14,036 bases of DNA from Chloroflexota bacterium (GTDB lineage: Bacteria > Chloroflexota > UBA6077), in NCBI GenBank assembly GCA_021845945.1, contig JAJZRD010000084.1, positions 1 through 14,036 of the forward strand, given 5' to 3'. The number at the start of each line of letters is the position of its first letter. Position 1 is the stretch's first letter. Positions 5,943-14,036 of the stretch are shown here, piece after piece. The notes below the pieces were generated by a model. That model was not told the DNA's origin and did no database searches. It worked only from the letters and a program-made list of their open reading frames with translations. A program made the position numbers and the translations under genes.

Positions 5943-5970
5943 CATCAGCTATCAGCTATCAGCGGTCAGC
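5943..5970. repeat. TATCAGC dispersed repeat, copy A
   Basis: The sequence reads CATCAGCTATCAGCTATCAG and continues CGGTCAGC, i.e. four tandem variants of the 7-mer [CT]ATCAGC/GGTCAGC. It lies between the transglutaminase (ends 6075) and the two-CW gene (starts 5923). Related copies are at 6102-6137 and 13621-13652, with a short piece at 5351-5360. The rest of the gap 5971-6074 shows nothing recognisable. Confidence 0.7.
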
Positions 5971-6074
5971 AAGTAGCCCATAGCTGGAAAACGATGGAAT
6001 AGGCCGGCGATCCGCGCCGCCTGCGCACCGCGACGCGACTCCGGGGTCATGGACGTCGGGCACCGGACCAACTG

Positions 6075-8336
6075 CTAATCGTCGGCGGCTGAGCGTCGAA
6101 AGAAGCTGAAAGCTGATAGTTGACGGCTGACAGCTAGTCTCAGCAGCAGCAGCGGCAATCTCCACCGCATTCGCTGCCACGACTGCACGGCCCTCTCCTC
6201 GGCCGCGGGGATCCTTCCCCCGTAGGTTTCCTCGGCGTAGGAACCGGCCACCGCCTGCACTTCCGGTTCCAGTCCCGGCGAGGCGGCGCTCAGCGTCCGC
6301 GCGTACTCGTCGGGGGTGTAGGAGGGTCGAAGCCGCCAGCCCAGCAGTCCGGCGATCCAGTACATTTGAAGGTATGCGCGACCGCTGAGGCTCAGGCGAG
6401 AGAGCACCAGCTTCCGAGCCAGCCAGAGGGCCAGCAGGACGATCCCCAGAGACAGGGGCACGGCCAGCCAGAGCCTCCAGTCGGCGCCGGTCTCCGTCTG
6501 CCCCGCCCCGACGGTGGAGGCATCCGCCCCGAGATCGAAGTCATCGCCGTAAAGGGGCTTGTCTCGGTTGCCCAGGTCGGGATCGGAGATGGTCATGCCT
6601 GGGTCCTCGGCCGTCGGGTCGGTGGAGCTCGATTCCTCCAGAACGACCTGCGGCCTCTCGGGCACCGGCTGACTGGGGGTGGGCTCGAAGCGGACCCAGC
6701 CGTAACCCGGGAAGAACAGCTCCGGCCAGGAGTGGGCGTTCTCCTGCCTGACCTCGTAGAGCCCGGCTCGTTCGTTGAGGATGCCCGTATTGTAACCGCT
6801 CACCACCCGGGAGGGTATGCCGATGGCCCTCGCCATGACCGCCATGGCGGAGGCGAAGTAGTCGCAGTAACCCTCCTTGGAGGTGAAGAGGAACCAGTCC
6901 ACGGCATCCCGATCGGGTGGGGGTGTCTCCACCTTGACCTCGTAGCGAAGGCCACGCAGGTACTCCTGAATGGCCAGGGCGGCGCCGTAAGGACTGCCCG
7001 CATCCCCGGCCAACCGGCGAGCCAGGGCGGTCGCCCGCCGGGCGGAGGACCGAGGCAGCTCCAGGTATCGGGAGGTCCAATCGGGGTAGTCCTTGCCGGC
7101 CTGACGCAGCTGATCGGCGGTGGCCACCGATACGGACGAGATGACGGCGTACTGCTGGCCCGGCCGCATCGGGATGGTGGAGCGCAGGGCCGCCAACTGC
7201 TCCAGGCTGTCGAAATGATCCGCGTACACCGGAAGGCTCAGCTTCACCGGCGAGGTGGCGGCGAAGACGTTGCTCGTTCTACCCGCCACCAGCTTGACGC
7301 GCTGCTCCACGTCCACCCGCCCACGATAGACACTGGTGGAAGCCAGCTGCTGGTCGTTGGCCTCGAGCCGCGAGCTCCGATCCGCGGTGCTGATCCACCC
7401 ATGGCCGTTGTACTGGTCGTAGGCCTGGGCAGCCCAGTACTCCGGGAGCGGCGAGGAAACCACCATGACGGGGTCGGTGCCCAACTCTATGGCACCCTTG
7501 AGGGCCATGGTCTTGGCGAAGCGGTTCCCCTCCACCTTACCCCCAGCACTCCCGATAGAGGCGAAGAGCCGATCGAACTCCACCTGAAGCCCCTGCCAAG
7601 GGCCGGTGGCCCTGTACCAGTTCTCCGCCACCGCCGCGTTGACGTTGCCGATGGGAAGAGCCCAAGCGACCACCAGCAGGCCGGCCGACAGGAGGGCGCT
7701 GCCCCACAGGCTGTTCCAGGTAAGGCTGCGGTGGTACTCGGCCTCGGCCTGGGCCCAATCCCTCTCCTTCTGGAAGAGGGTGATCCGTATCAACAGGAGC
7801 AGGGAGGCCATCAGAACGACGAGCAGGTTGGTTTCCGGGTTGGGCGCCCCGTAGGAGAGATCTAACAGAAGAGCCGATGCACAGGCCACGATGGGCAGCA
7901 GGACGTTGTGTCTTCGGAAGGCGAGCCAGGCACAGAGGTAGCCCAGCAGCCAGGCCACCAGGGACATCAACAGGGCGAAGAGCATGTTGTCGTTGCCCAT
8001 GCCGCCGCCGAAGACCAGCTGCAGCCACGCCGAAATCCGCCCGAACAGCCAACCGAACCGCTCCTCCCAGTCGCCCCGCGGACCCATGGCGGCGAAGTAG
8101 AAGCCTATACCTACCAAGCCCACCTCCGCCGCAAAGAGGTGGGCAACCGGCCCTCGCACCGGCAACTTGGCCAGGACAAACCCCAGCAGGATGGCGAAGA
8201 AGGCGATCCAGGGGGCGATCCAGAGACCATCTACCCAGGCTGCATCGGCCAAAGAAACGGCGGGGCCAAGGACGACGACCATCAGCAGTAGGAGGGCCAG
8301 CCATCCCTCGCGCGGACCGAGGATCAGCCGCAGCAT
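6075..8336 (-). CDS. TgpA-like membrane-bound transglutaminase-fold protein
   Basis: The protein has 753 residues. About seven hydrophobic helices lie between residues 14 and 229 (DUF3488/TgpA N-terminal region), followed by a large extracytoplasmic part. The transglutaminase core has C491 (GYCDYFASAMAVMARAIG) and H535 (NAHSWPE); in GWVRFEPTP, E551 takes the third triad place instead of the usual Asp. FEPTP is also known in relatives. A Pro/acid-rich linker (~555-615), one more helix (622-641) and a cytoplasmic DUF4129-like tail (~650-725, with YTPDEYARTL) follow. The family usually sits with MoxR and DUF58 genes, as here, and is thought to act on cell-surface proteins or peptides; the reaction is not established. 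The start is ATG with AGGAG 10 nt upstream. About 13 residues near the C-terminus are repeat-encoded. Confidence 0.92.
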   Translation of the reverse strand: MLRLILGPREGWLALLLLMVVVLGPAVSLADAAWVDGLWIAPWIAFFAILLGFVLAKLPVRGPVAHLFAAEVGLVGIGFYFAAMGPRGDWEERFGWLFGRISAWLQLVFGGGMGNDNMLFALLMSLVAWLLGYLCAWLAFRRHNVLLPIVACASALLLDLSYGAPNPETNLLVVLMASLLLLIRITLFQKERDWAQAEAEYHRSLTWNSLWGSALLSAGLLVVAWALPIGNVNAAVAENWYRATGPWQGLQVEFDRLFASIGSAGGKVEGNRFAKTMALKGAIELGTDPVMVVSSPLPEYWAAQAYDQYNGHGWISTADRSSRLEANDQQLASTSVYRGRVDVEQRVKLVAGRTSNVFAATSPVKLSLPVYADHFDSLEQLAALRSTIPMRPGQQYAVISSVSVATADQLRQAGKDYPDWTSRYLELPRSSARRATALARRLAGDAGSPYGAALAIQEYLRGLRYEVKVETPPPDRDAVDWFLFTSKEGYCDYFASAMAVMARAIGIPSRVVSGYNTGILNERAGLYEVRQENAHSWPELFFPGYGWVRFEPTPSQPVPERPQVVLEESSSTDPTAEDPGMTISDPDLGNRDKPLYGDDFDLGADASTVGAGQTETGADWRLWLAVPLSLGIVLLALWLARKLVLSRLSLSGRAYLQMYWIAGLLGWRLRPSYTPDEYARTLSAASPGLEPEVQAVAGSYAEETYGGRIPAAEERAVQSWQRMRWRLPLLLLRLAVSRQLSAFSFFRRSAADD
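6102..6137. repeat. TATCAGC dispersed repeat, copy B, inside the transglutaminase 3' end
   Basis: In the minus-strand sense the bases read CTAGCTGTCAGCCGTCAACT and then ATCAGCTTTCAGCTTC. This is a run of degenerate [AT]TCAGC units matching copies A and C. It encodes LAVSRQLSAFSFF just before the protein's stop. That is the peptide such repeats typically yield when read in frame, so the natural C-terminus probably lay further upstream. Confidence 0.7.
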
Positions 8337-8426
8337 GAGCTACTCGCTCCTATCTTCAACAACGAGGCGCCGCCGATTCTGTTACAGGTTCGGAGTGATG
8401 CGACTTGTCGCAGCCTCGTCGCAGCC

Positions 8427-8624
8427 GCCTCTCCCTCTGGGAGACTCGACGGTAGCGAGCGTGCCGTCAAGGCCCGAAGGGTGGGTGAGGGCTGAGACGT
8501 TGCCAGACAGACAGCCCTCACCCCGACCCTCTCCCAGAGGGAGAGGGAGACTTCTTACCCCGACCCTCTCCCAGAGGGAGAGGGAGACTTCTCACCCCAA
8601 CCGTCTCCCAGAGGGAGAGGGGGT
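8427..8624. repeat. Composite palindromic repeat with three 37-bp tandem units
   Basis: Three tandem units start at 8518, 8555 and 8592 (period exactly 37). Each contains a CCCTCTCCC-AGA-GGGAGAGGG palindrome; the third is altered (CCGTCTCCC on the left). Just left is a 12-bp inverted repeat, GGGTGAGGGCTG (8483-8494) with CAGCCCTCACCC (8512-8523). Then come GACGG (8448-8452) with CCGTC (8464-8468), and a half-size palindrome TCTCCC-TCT-GGGAGA (8430-8444). This CCCTCACCCC/CCCTCTCCC motif is a known type of dispersed repeat in bacterial chromosomes. It fills most of the gap between DUF58 and the transglutaminase gene. Bases 8337-8426 show nothing else. Confidence 0.85.
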
Positions 8625-9815
8625 GTTGTGGTGGCCTCCCGCCGGGTGGGCCAGCGCCTGAGCCAGATCGTCTCCTCGCTTCACCAGGAAGGTGGGTACA
8701 CCGCCGGCGGCCAGGGAGCTGACCAGCAGCAGGGACGACTGCTTGGCCCCAAAGGTGCTCGCCTCCAGCAGGACGGCCAGCACCGAGACGCCCCTTGCTG
8801 CCAGCAGACGGCAGGCGGCCAGCCAGCGCTCGTCGGTGGAGGGGGTGACGATCACCGCCGTGGCACCCCGGCGGAAGCGCACCTCCTCCGATAGCACCAC
8901 CCGCTCCAGTGGGATACTGCTGTGGGCGTGGGCCACCGCCAGCAGCTCCAACGCTTTCTGAAGCTGCCGGTAGCCCCTGTCCGCCACCAGGACCCGACCC
9001 TGGGTTACGATGCCCACCTCCCGCTGCTGATCCAGGAAGTACTTGGCCAGGGTGGCTCCGACCGATGCCGTCCACTCCTCCGTGGAGTCCTCGCCGGAAC
9101 CCACCTGAACCTCACCGTCCAGATCCAGGATGATCCAGACGTCGGAGAGGGGGTCCAGGTCGAACTCCTTCACCATCAGTCGCCGCTGCCGCGCCGAGCT
9201 GAGCCAGTGGATTCGACCGAGGGCATCCCCGGGCTGGTACTCCCGGACGCCCGCCGCATTGGGGGTGGTGAAGTAGGTCCGCTGCGCTTGCACGCTGCCG
9301 CCCGGCAGCTCGCCGGGCGGCCGGCCGAAGGAGGTCAGCTCTGTGATGGCCGGATACACCACCACCGTGCCGCCAATGGGGAGCTTCCGCTGCATCTTGA
9401 ACAGGCCGAAGGGGTCGCCGCTCACCACGTTGATGGGCCCCAGGGTGTACAGTCCCCGCACCCGGCAGGGGGTTATCAGCGGCAGGGTTCGCTTGGAGTA
9501 GCTGCCCAGCCCCACCACCCGGTTGCCGTGCCGGCCGACCAGGGTGGAGTGGTCGCGGAGCTCCAGCCAAAGCTTGGGCACCCACCCGGTGTTCTCCAGG
9601 GTGAGCCGCTCCTCTATCTGTCCCCCCACCTGGGACCGTGTGGTCTTGATCTCGTGGTGGAACCACAGCCACCGCACGTTGATCCAGCTCCAGAGAAAGG
9701 AGACCACGAGGAGTCCTGCCAGGGTGTAGACGACCCGGTAGAGGATCTCCCAGCCGGTGCTCAGCGCCGTGGCCAGGACGAGGAGGGTCAGGGCCGTTAT
9801 GAAGACTACCTTCAC
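8592..9815 (-). CDS. DUF58 domain protein
   Basis: This 407-residue protein has two N-terminal membrane helices (~5-20 and 27-46) and then a soluble part. A beta-rich region of about 55-160 precedes the DUF58 signature: [15 protein letters not shown] at 190-204, then KEFD at 216-219. A von Willebrand A-like domain follows, starting with [10 protein letters not shown] (226-235). The family works with MoxR ATPases in poorly understood complexes linked to envelope function or protein maturation. The start is GTG at 9813-9815 with no ribosome site. It overlaps the moxR stop as GTGA (9812-9815), so translation is probably coupled. The last residues ([11 protein letters not shown]) and the TGA come from the palindromic repeat, so the native C-terminus has probably been replaced. 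Confidence 0.92.
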   Translation of the reverse strand: MKVVFITALTLLVLATALSTGWEILYRVVYTLAGLLVVSFLWSWINVRWLWFHHEIKTTRSQVGGQIEERLTLENTGWVPKLWLELRDHSTLVGRHGNRVVGLGSYSKRTLPLITPCRVRGLYTLGPINVVSGDPFGLFKMQRKLPIGGTVVVYPAITELTSFGRPPGELPGGSVQAQRTYFTTPNAAGVREYQPGDALGRIHWLSSARQRRLMVKEFDLDPLSDVWIILDLDGEVQVGSGEDSTEEWTASVGATLAKYFLDQQREVGIVTQGRVLVADRGYRQLQKALELLAVAHAHSSIPLERVVLSEEVRFRRGATAVIVTPSTDERWLAACRLLAARGVSVLAVLLEASTFGAKQSSLLLVSSLAAGGVPTFLVKRGDDLAQALAHPAGGHHNTPSPSGRRLG

Positions 9816-10774
9816 CGCTTTATCGATACCGAAACCCGGCTCCCAGGAACCGGCAGGGAGTCGAGGATCTCGCGGATTACCAGACCGGCATCCACGTTCT
9901 TGATGCGGGAGGCCGGGTTGATGATCAGACGGTGGGCCAGGACCGGCTCCGCCAGAGCCTTGACGTCGTCGGGCAGGACGTAATCGCGGCCCGCCAGGAG
10001 GGCGCGGGCCTGGCCCGTTCTGAAGAGCGCCAGGGAGCCCCTCGGGCTGGCACCCAGGTAAACGTCGGGGTGCTCTCGGGTGGCCGAAACGACGTCGACG
10101 ACGTAGCTCCGCAGGGCCGGCGCCACGGCCACCTCCTTGACCTGGGCCTGGACGGCCAGCAGCTCCTCCACGCCGGCCACCTGGGTGAGCTGGTCCAGGG
10201 GATGGGAATGCTGTTGCCGGTCGAGGATCTCCACCTCGTCCTGCCGGGCCGGGTATCCCAGGCGGATCCGCATCAGGAAGCGATCCAGTTGGGCCTCGGG
10301 GAGGGGAAAGGTGCCCTCGTACTCGATGGGGTTCTGGGTAGCCATCACCAGGAAGGGCTTCGGCATCCGGTGGGTGAAGCCGTCCACGGTGACCTGCCGC
10401 TCCTCCATCGCCTCGAGCAGACTGGACTGTGTCTTAGGGGTCGCACGGTTGATCTCGTCGGCCAGCACGATCTGGGCGATGACCGGGCCCGGGCGGAACT
10501 CGAACTCCCCGGTCTTCTGGTTGAAGATGGAAACCCCCGTCACGTCGCTGGGGAGCAGGTCAGGGGTGAACTGGAGGCGCTTGAAACTGCAGCCGATACT
10601 GCGGGCCAGGGCCTTGGCTAGAACGGTCTTCCCCACCCCCGGCACGTCCTCGATCAGGATGTGGCCCTCGCAGATCAGGGCAATAAGCGCCGACTCCACC
10701 TCGGCATGCTTGCCGACCACGACCCTCTCCACGTTGTCGAGCAGGGCCTGCACCACCGCTTTCACATCCACCAT
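9812..10774 (-). CDS. MoxR-family AAA+ ATPase
   Basis: From ATG 10772-10774 the protein is 320 residues, normal for MoxR. Walker A is GVGKT at 46-50 (in [16 protein letters not shown]). The family loop is [13 protein letters not shown] (68-80). Walker B is [10 protein letters not shown] (102-111), sensor 1 is ATQNP (145-149), and LDRF (163-166) carries a conserved arginine. The later [10 protein letters not shown] is the sensor 2 region. MoxR proteins are ATP-driven chaperones that act on partners encoded beside them, here DUF58 and the transglutaminase-like protein. A GTG six codons upstream (10792) could also be used, but it has no ribosome site. A G-rich stretch (GGGGG) about 9 nt before the ATG is a weak one. 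It is the first gene of the operon; no convincing promoter was seen. Confidence 0.94.
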   Translation of the reverse strand: MVDVKAVVQALLDNVERVVVGKHAEVESALIALICEGHILIEDVPGVGKTVLAKALARSIGCSFKRLQFTPDLLPSDVTGVSIFNQKTGEFEFRPGPVIAQIVLADEINRATPKTQSSLLEAMEERQVTVDGFTHRMPKPFLVMATQNPIEYEGTFPLPEAQLDRFLMRIRLGYPARQDEVEILDRQQHSHPLDQLTQVAGVEELLAVQAQVKEVAVAPALRSYVVDVVSATREHPDVYLGASPRGSLALFRTGQARALLAGRDYVLPDDVKALAEPVLAHRLIINPASRIKNVDAGLVIREILDSLPVPGSRVSVSIKR

Positions 10775-10818
10775 GCCGCCGACCCCCAGCACTCAGCACC
10801 AAGGACCTGGAATCAGGA

Positions 10819-10859
10819 GGGCTTTCCGGCAACACCCACACAGGGCACCCGGAAAGCCC
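10819..10859. terminator. Perfect 11-bp inverted repeat upstream of moxR
   Basis: GGGCTTTCCGG (10819-10829) is exactly complementary to CCGGAAAGCCC (10849-10859) around a 19-nt loop. It lies 45 bp before the moxR start and 176 bp after the gyrA stop. It could end gyrA transcription or shape the moxR leader. There is no T-run on either strand. Confidence 0.45.
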
Positions 10860-10898
10860 AAAACGACGTATCAGCCAACGATCCTGTGAGACTTCTAG

Positions 10899-10944
10899 GC
10901 CCAGAGTATCGCAACATCCGCTACCTCTGGGCTCGAACGAGCCC
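10899..10944. promoter_or_regulatory. Two mutually exclusive hairpins between gyrA and moxR
   Basis: GCCCAGAG (10899-10906) pairs with CTCTGGGC (10925-10932). The shared bases 10929-10932 also belong to GGGCTC (10929-10934), which pairs with GAGCCC (10939-10944) around a GAAC loop. Only one hairpin can form at a time, as in attenuator-like leaders. No leader peptide or ligand signature was found, so regulation is conjecture. Confidence 0.3.
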
Positions 10945-11012
10945 GAACACCGTCACGCAAGAGTTGTTCCACTTGTTGGTTGATTATGGCGACTATAGCG
11001 TCGAAACCTCGG

Positions 11013-11026
11013 GCCGCTCCAGCGGC
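11013..11026. terminator. Short hairpin just after the gyrA stop
   Basis: GCCGCT (11013-11018) pairs with AGCGGC (11021-11026) across 2 nt, 9 bp past the gyrA stop on the minus strand. A 2-nt loop would open the last pair. There is no T-run. It is a weak terminator candidate at best. Confidence 0.25.
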
Positions 11027-11034
11027 GCGCAATC

Positions 11035-13599
<2,565 letters not shown>

Positions 13600-13620
13600 G
13601 AGACTACCTCGATATCCCCA

Positions 13621-13652
13621 GCGATCAGCTATCGGCGGTCAGCCATCAGCCA
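13621..13652. repeat. TATCAGC dispersed repeat, copy C
   Basis: The run reads GCGATCAGCTATCGGCGGTC and then AGCCATCAGCCA. Its units match copies A and B near 5950 and 6120. It lies between gyrA and the antitoxin gene. The rest of the gap 13653-13731 contains a plus-strand ribosome site with an ATG (see findings) and nothing else recognised. Confidence 0.6.
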
Positions 13653-13731
13653 CAAGCCCCATGCATCCCACTGCCACCAACCGCATGCAGTAAGAAAGGA
13701 CGAGCCACGCAGGAGGGAAACCATGAAGGTA

Positions 13732-13953
13732 TCAGCCCGGGTGGCCGTTCCGTCGCTGCGATTCGGGCTTGCCCGGATCCTCCGAGTCCTCGGGAGGTGC
13801 TCCCAGCAGCCTCTGGTACTCCTCGATGCCGAGGACTACCGCGAAGGGCTTACCCTGCTTCTCAATGAGGAAGGTCTCGCCGCCGAAGTGGGCACGTCCG
13901 AGGATCTCTGCAAAGTTGTTGCGGGCGTCGGCAGCCCGAATCTTTATGGGCAT
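13732..13953 (-). CDS. Phd/YefM-type antitoxin, apparently without a toxin
   Basis: From ATG 13951-13953 the product is 73 residues. It starts MPIKIRAADARNNFAEILGR and continues through GGETFLIEKQGKPFAVVLGIEEYQRLL, the complete Phd/YefM fold (about residues 1-50). That fold dimerises and binds DNA. The remaining ~23 residues are Pro- and Glu-rich, then basic (SQRRNGHPG), and would be the disordered toxin-binding tail. The start is chosen because AGGAG lies 7 nt upstream and the -10 box covers the next in-frame start, which falls at 13974. No RelE, Doc, PIN or other toxin frame lies in the 132 bp between it and gyrA. Upstream is its own promoter. It may be an orphan antitoxin, or its toxin may be elsewhere. 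The likely roles are neutralising a toxin and repressing its own promoter. Confidence 0.88.
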   Translation of the reverse strand: MPIKIRAADARNNFAEILGRAHFGGETFLIEKQGKPFAVVLGIEEYQRLLGAPPEDSEDPGKPESQRRNGHPG

Positions 13954-13970
13954 TCCGCTTCTCCTAAGGC

Positions 13971-13994
13971 ACAATTATACGACAAATTGTACAA
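13971..13994. promoter_or_regulatory. Probable antitoxin operator overlapping the promoter
   Basis: The spacer between -35 and -10 holds the perfect palindrome TTGTACAA (13987-13994). ACAATT (13971-13976), overlapping the -10, is inverted as AATTGT (13985-13990). TGTACA (13988-13993) is the core hexamer of the E. coli YefM operator (established). A Phd/YefM protein bound here would block RNA polymerase. This is inferred from position and motif. Confidence 0.6.
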
Positions 13995-14002
13995 AATGTC
14001 AA
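13974..14002 (-). promoter_or_regulatory. Consensus sigma-70 promoter of the antitoxin gene
   Basis: On the minus strand TTGACA (13997-14002) and TATAAT (13974-13979) are separated by exactly 17 bp. Both hexamers match the consensus fully. Transcription should start near 13966, giving a leader of about a dozen nucleotides before ATG 13953. Nothing else in the window matches this strength. Confidence 0.88.
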
Positions 14003-14036
14003 AGGATCGGCGTGGCGCGGGGTATCGAAGAGACAT

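Noticed and set aside
8518..8624. CRISPR-like array of 37-bp units
   Set aside because: The units are directly adjacent with no spacers, and each is an internal palindrome. There are no cas genes. It is a tandem palindromic repeat.
10925..10944. tRNA T-arm look-alike (GGGCTCGAACGAGCCC)
   Set aside because: There is no TTCRANN loop, and no acceptor or anticodon stem around it.
13723..14036. Plus-strand open frame to the window end with a good ribosome site, as a real gene
   Set aside because: It runs antisense to a clear Phd/YefM antitoxin with its own ribosome site and consensus promoter. After MKVSARV the product resembles nothing known. Only the start is kept, as a low-confidence relic.

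Overview
The window is high-GC bacterial DNA with no phage or transposase genes. I take it to be a Chloroflexota-like genome (inference). The reasons are the MoxR/DUF58/transglutaminase operon, small Cys-rich zinc-ribbon and two-CW proteins, a gyrase A with an unusual quinolone-pocket sequence, and many palindromic repeats between genes. No rRNA or tRNA gene was seen. Long open frames antisense to the real genes are by-products of the GC-rich codon use.

Left part (1-3372): the tail of a TRAP-transporter large permease (+) ends at a perfect 19-bp-stem hairpin. It faces a minus-strand group of three oxidoreductases in the transcription order ADH-SDR-ADH. The two zinc-dependent medium-chain dehydrogenases are ungapped 337-residue paralogues (about 58% identical by hand count) on either side of one short-chain dehydrogenase. 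Together with a TRAP permease this suggests uptake and oxidation of a polyol or sugar acid (inference). Both gaps inside this group hold palindromic hairpin elements.

Middle (3373-6074): a divergent gene with an extended -10 promoter encodes a TIGR00300-type (LOR/SDH-region) ornithine cyclodeaminase-like protein. Downstream is an array of GGAACTC/GAGTTCC words, the first three exactly 10 bp apart. Two small minus-strand Cys-rich proteins follow: one with two zinc ribbons and a GTG start, and one with 12 cysteines and two CW motifs.

Right part (6075-14036, all minus strand): moxR and a DUF58 gene overlap by 4 bp, and a TgpA-like membrane transglutaminase follows. A composite repeat with three 37-bp tandem units separates the last two and supplies the last codons and stop of the DUF58 gene. 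A second repeat family supplies the C-terminal end of the transglutaminase. Upstream of this operon is a full-length gyrA. Upstream of gyrA is a small Phd/YefM-type antitoxin with no toxin gene beside it, driven by a perfect TTGACA-17-TATAAT promoter. That promoter's spacer contains TGTACA, the core word of the YefM operator in E. coli.

The best leads are the antitoxin/promoter/gyrA arrangement, the repeat-donated C-termini, the 10-bp-phased GGAACTC array, and the pair of uncharacterised Cys-rich proteins.
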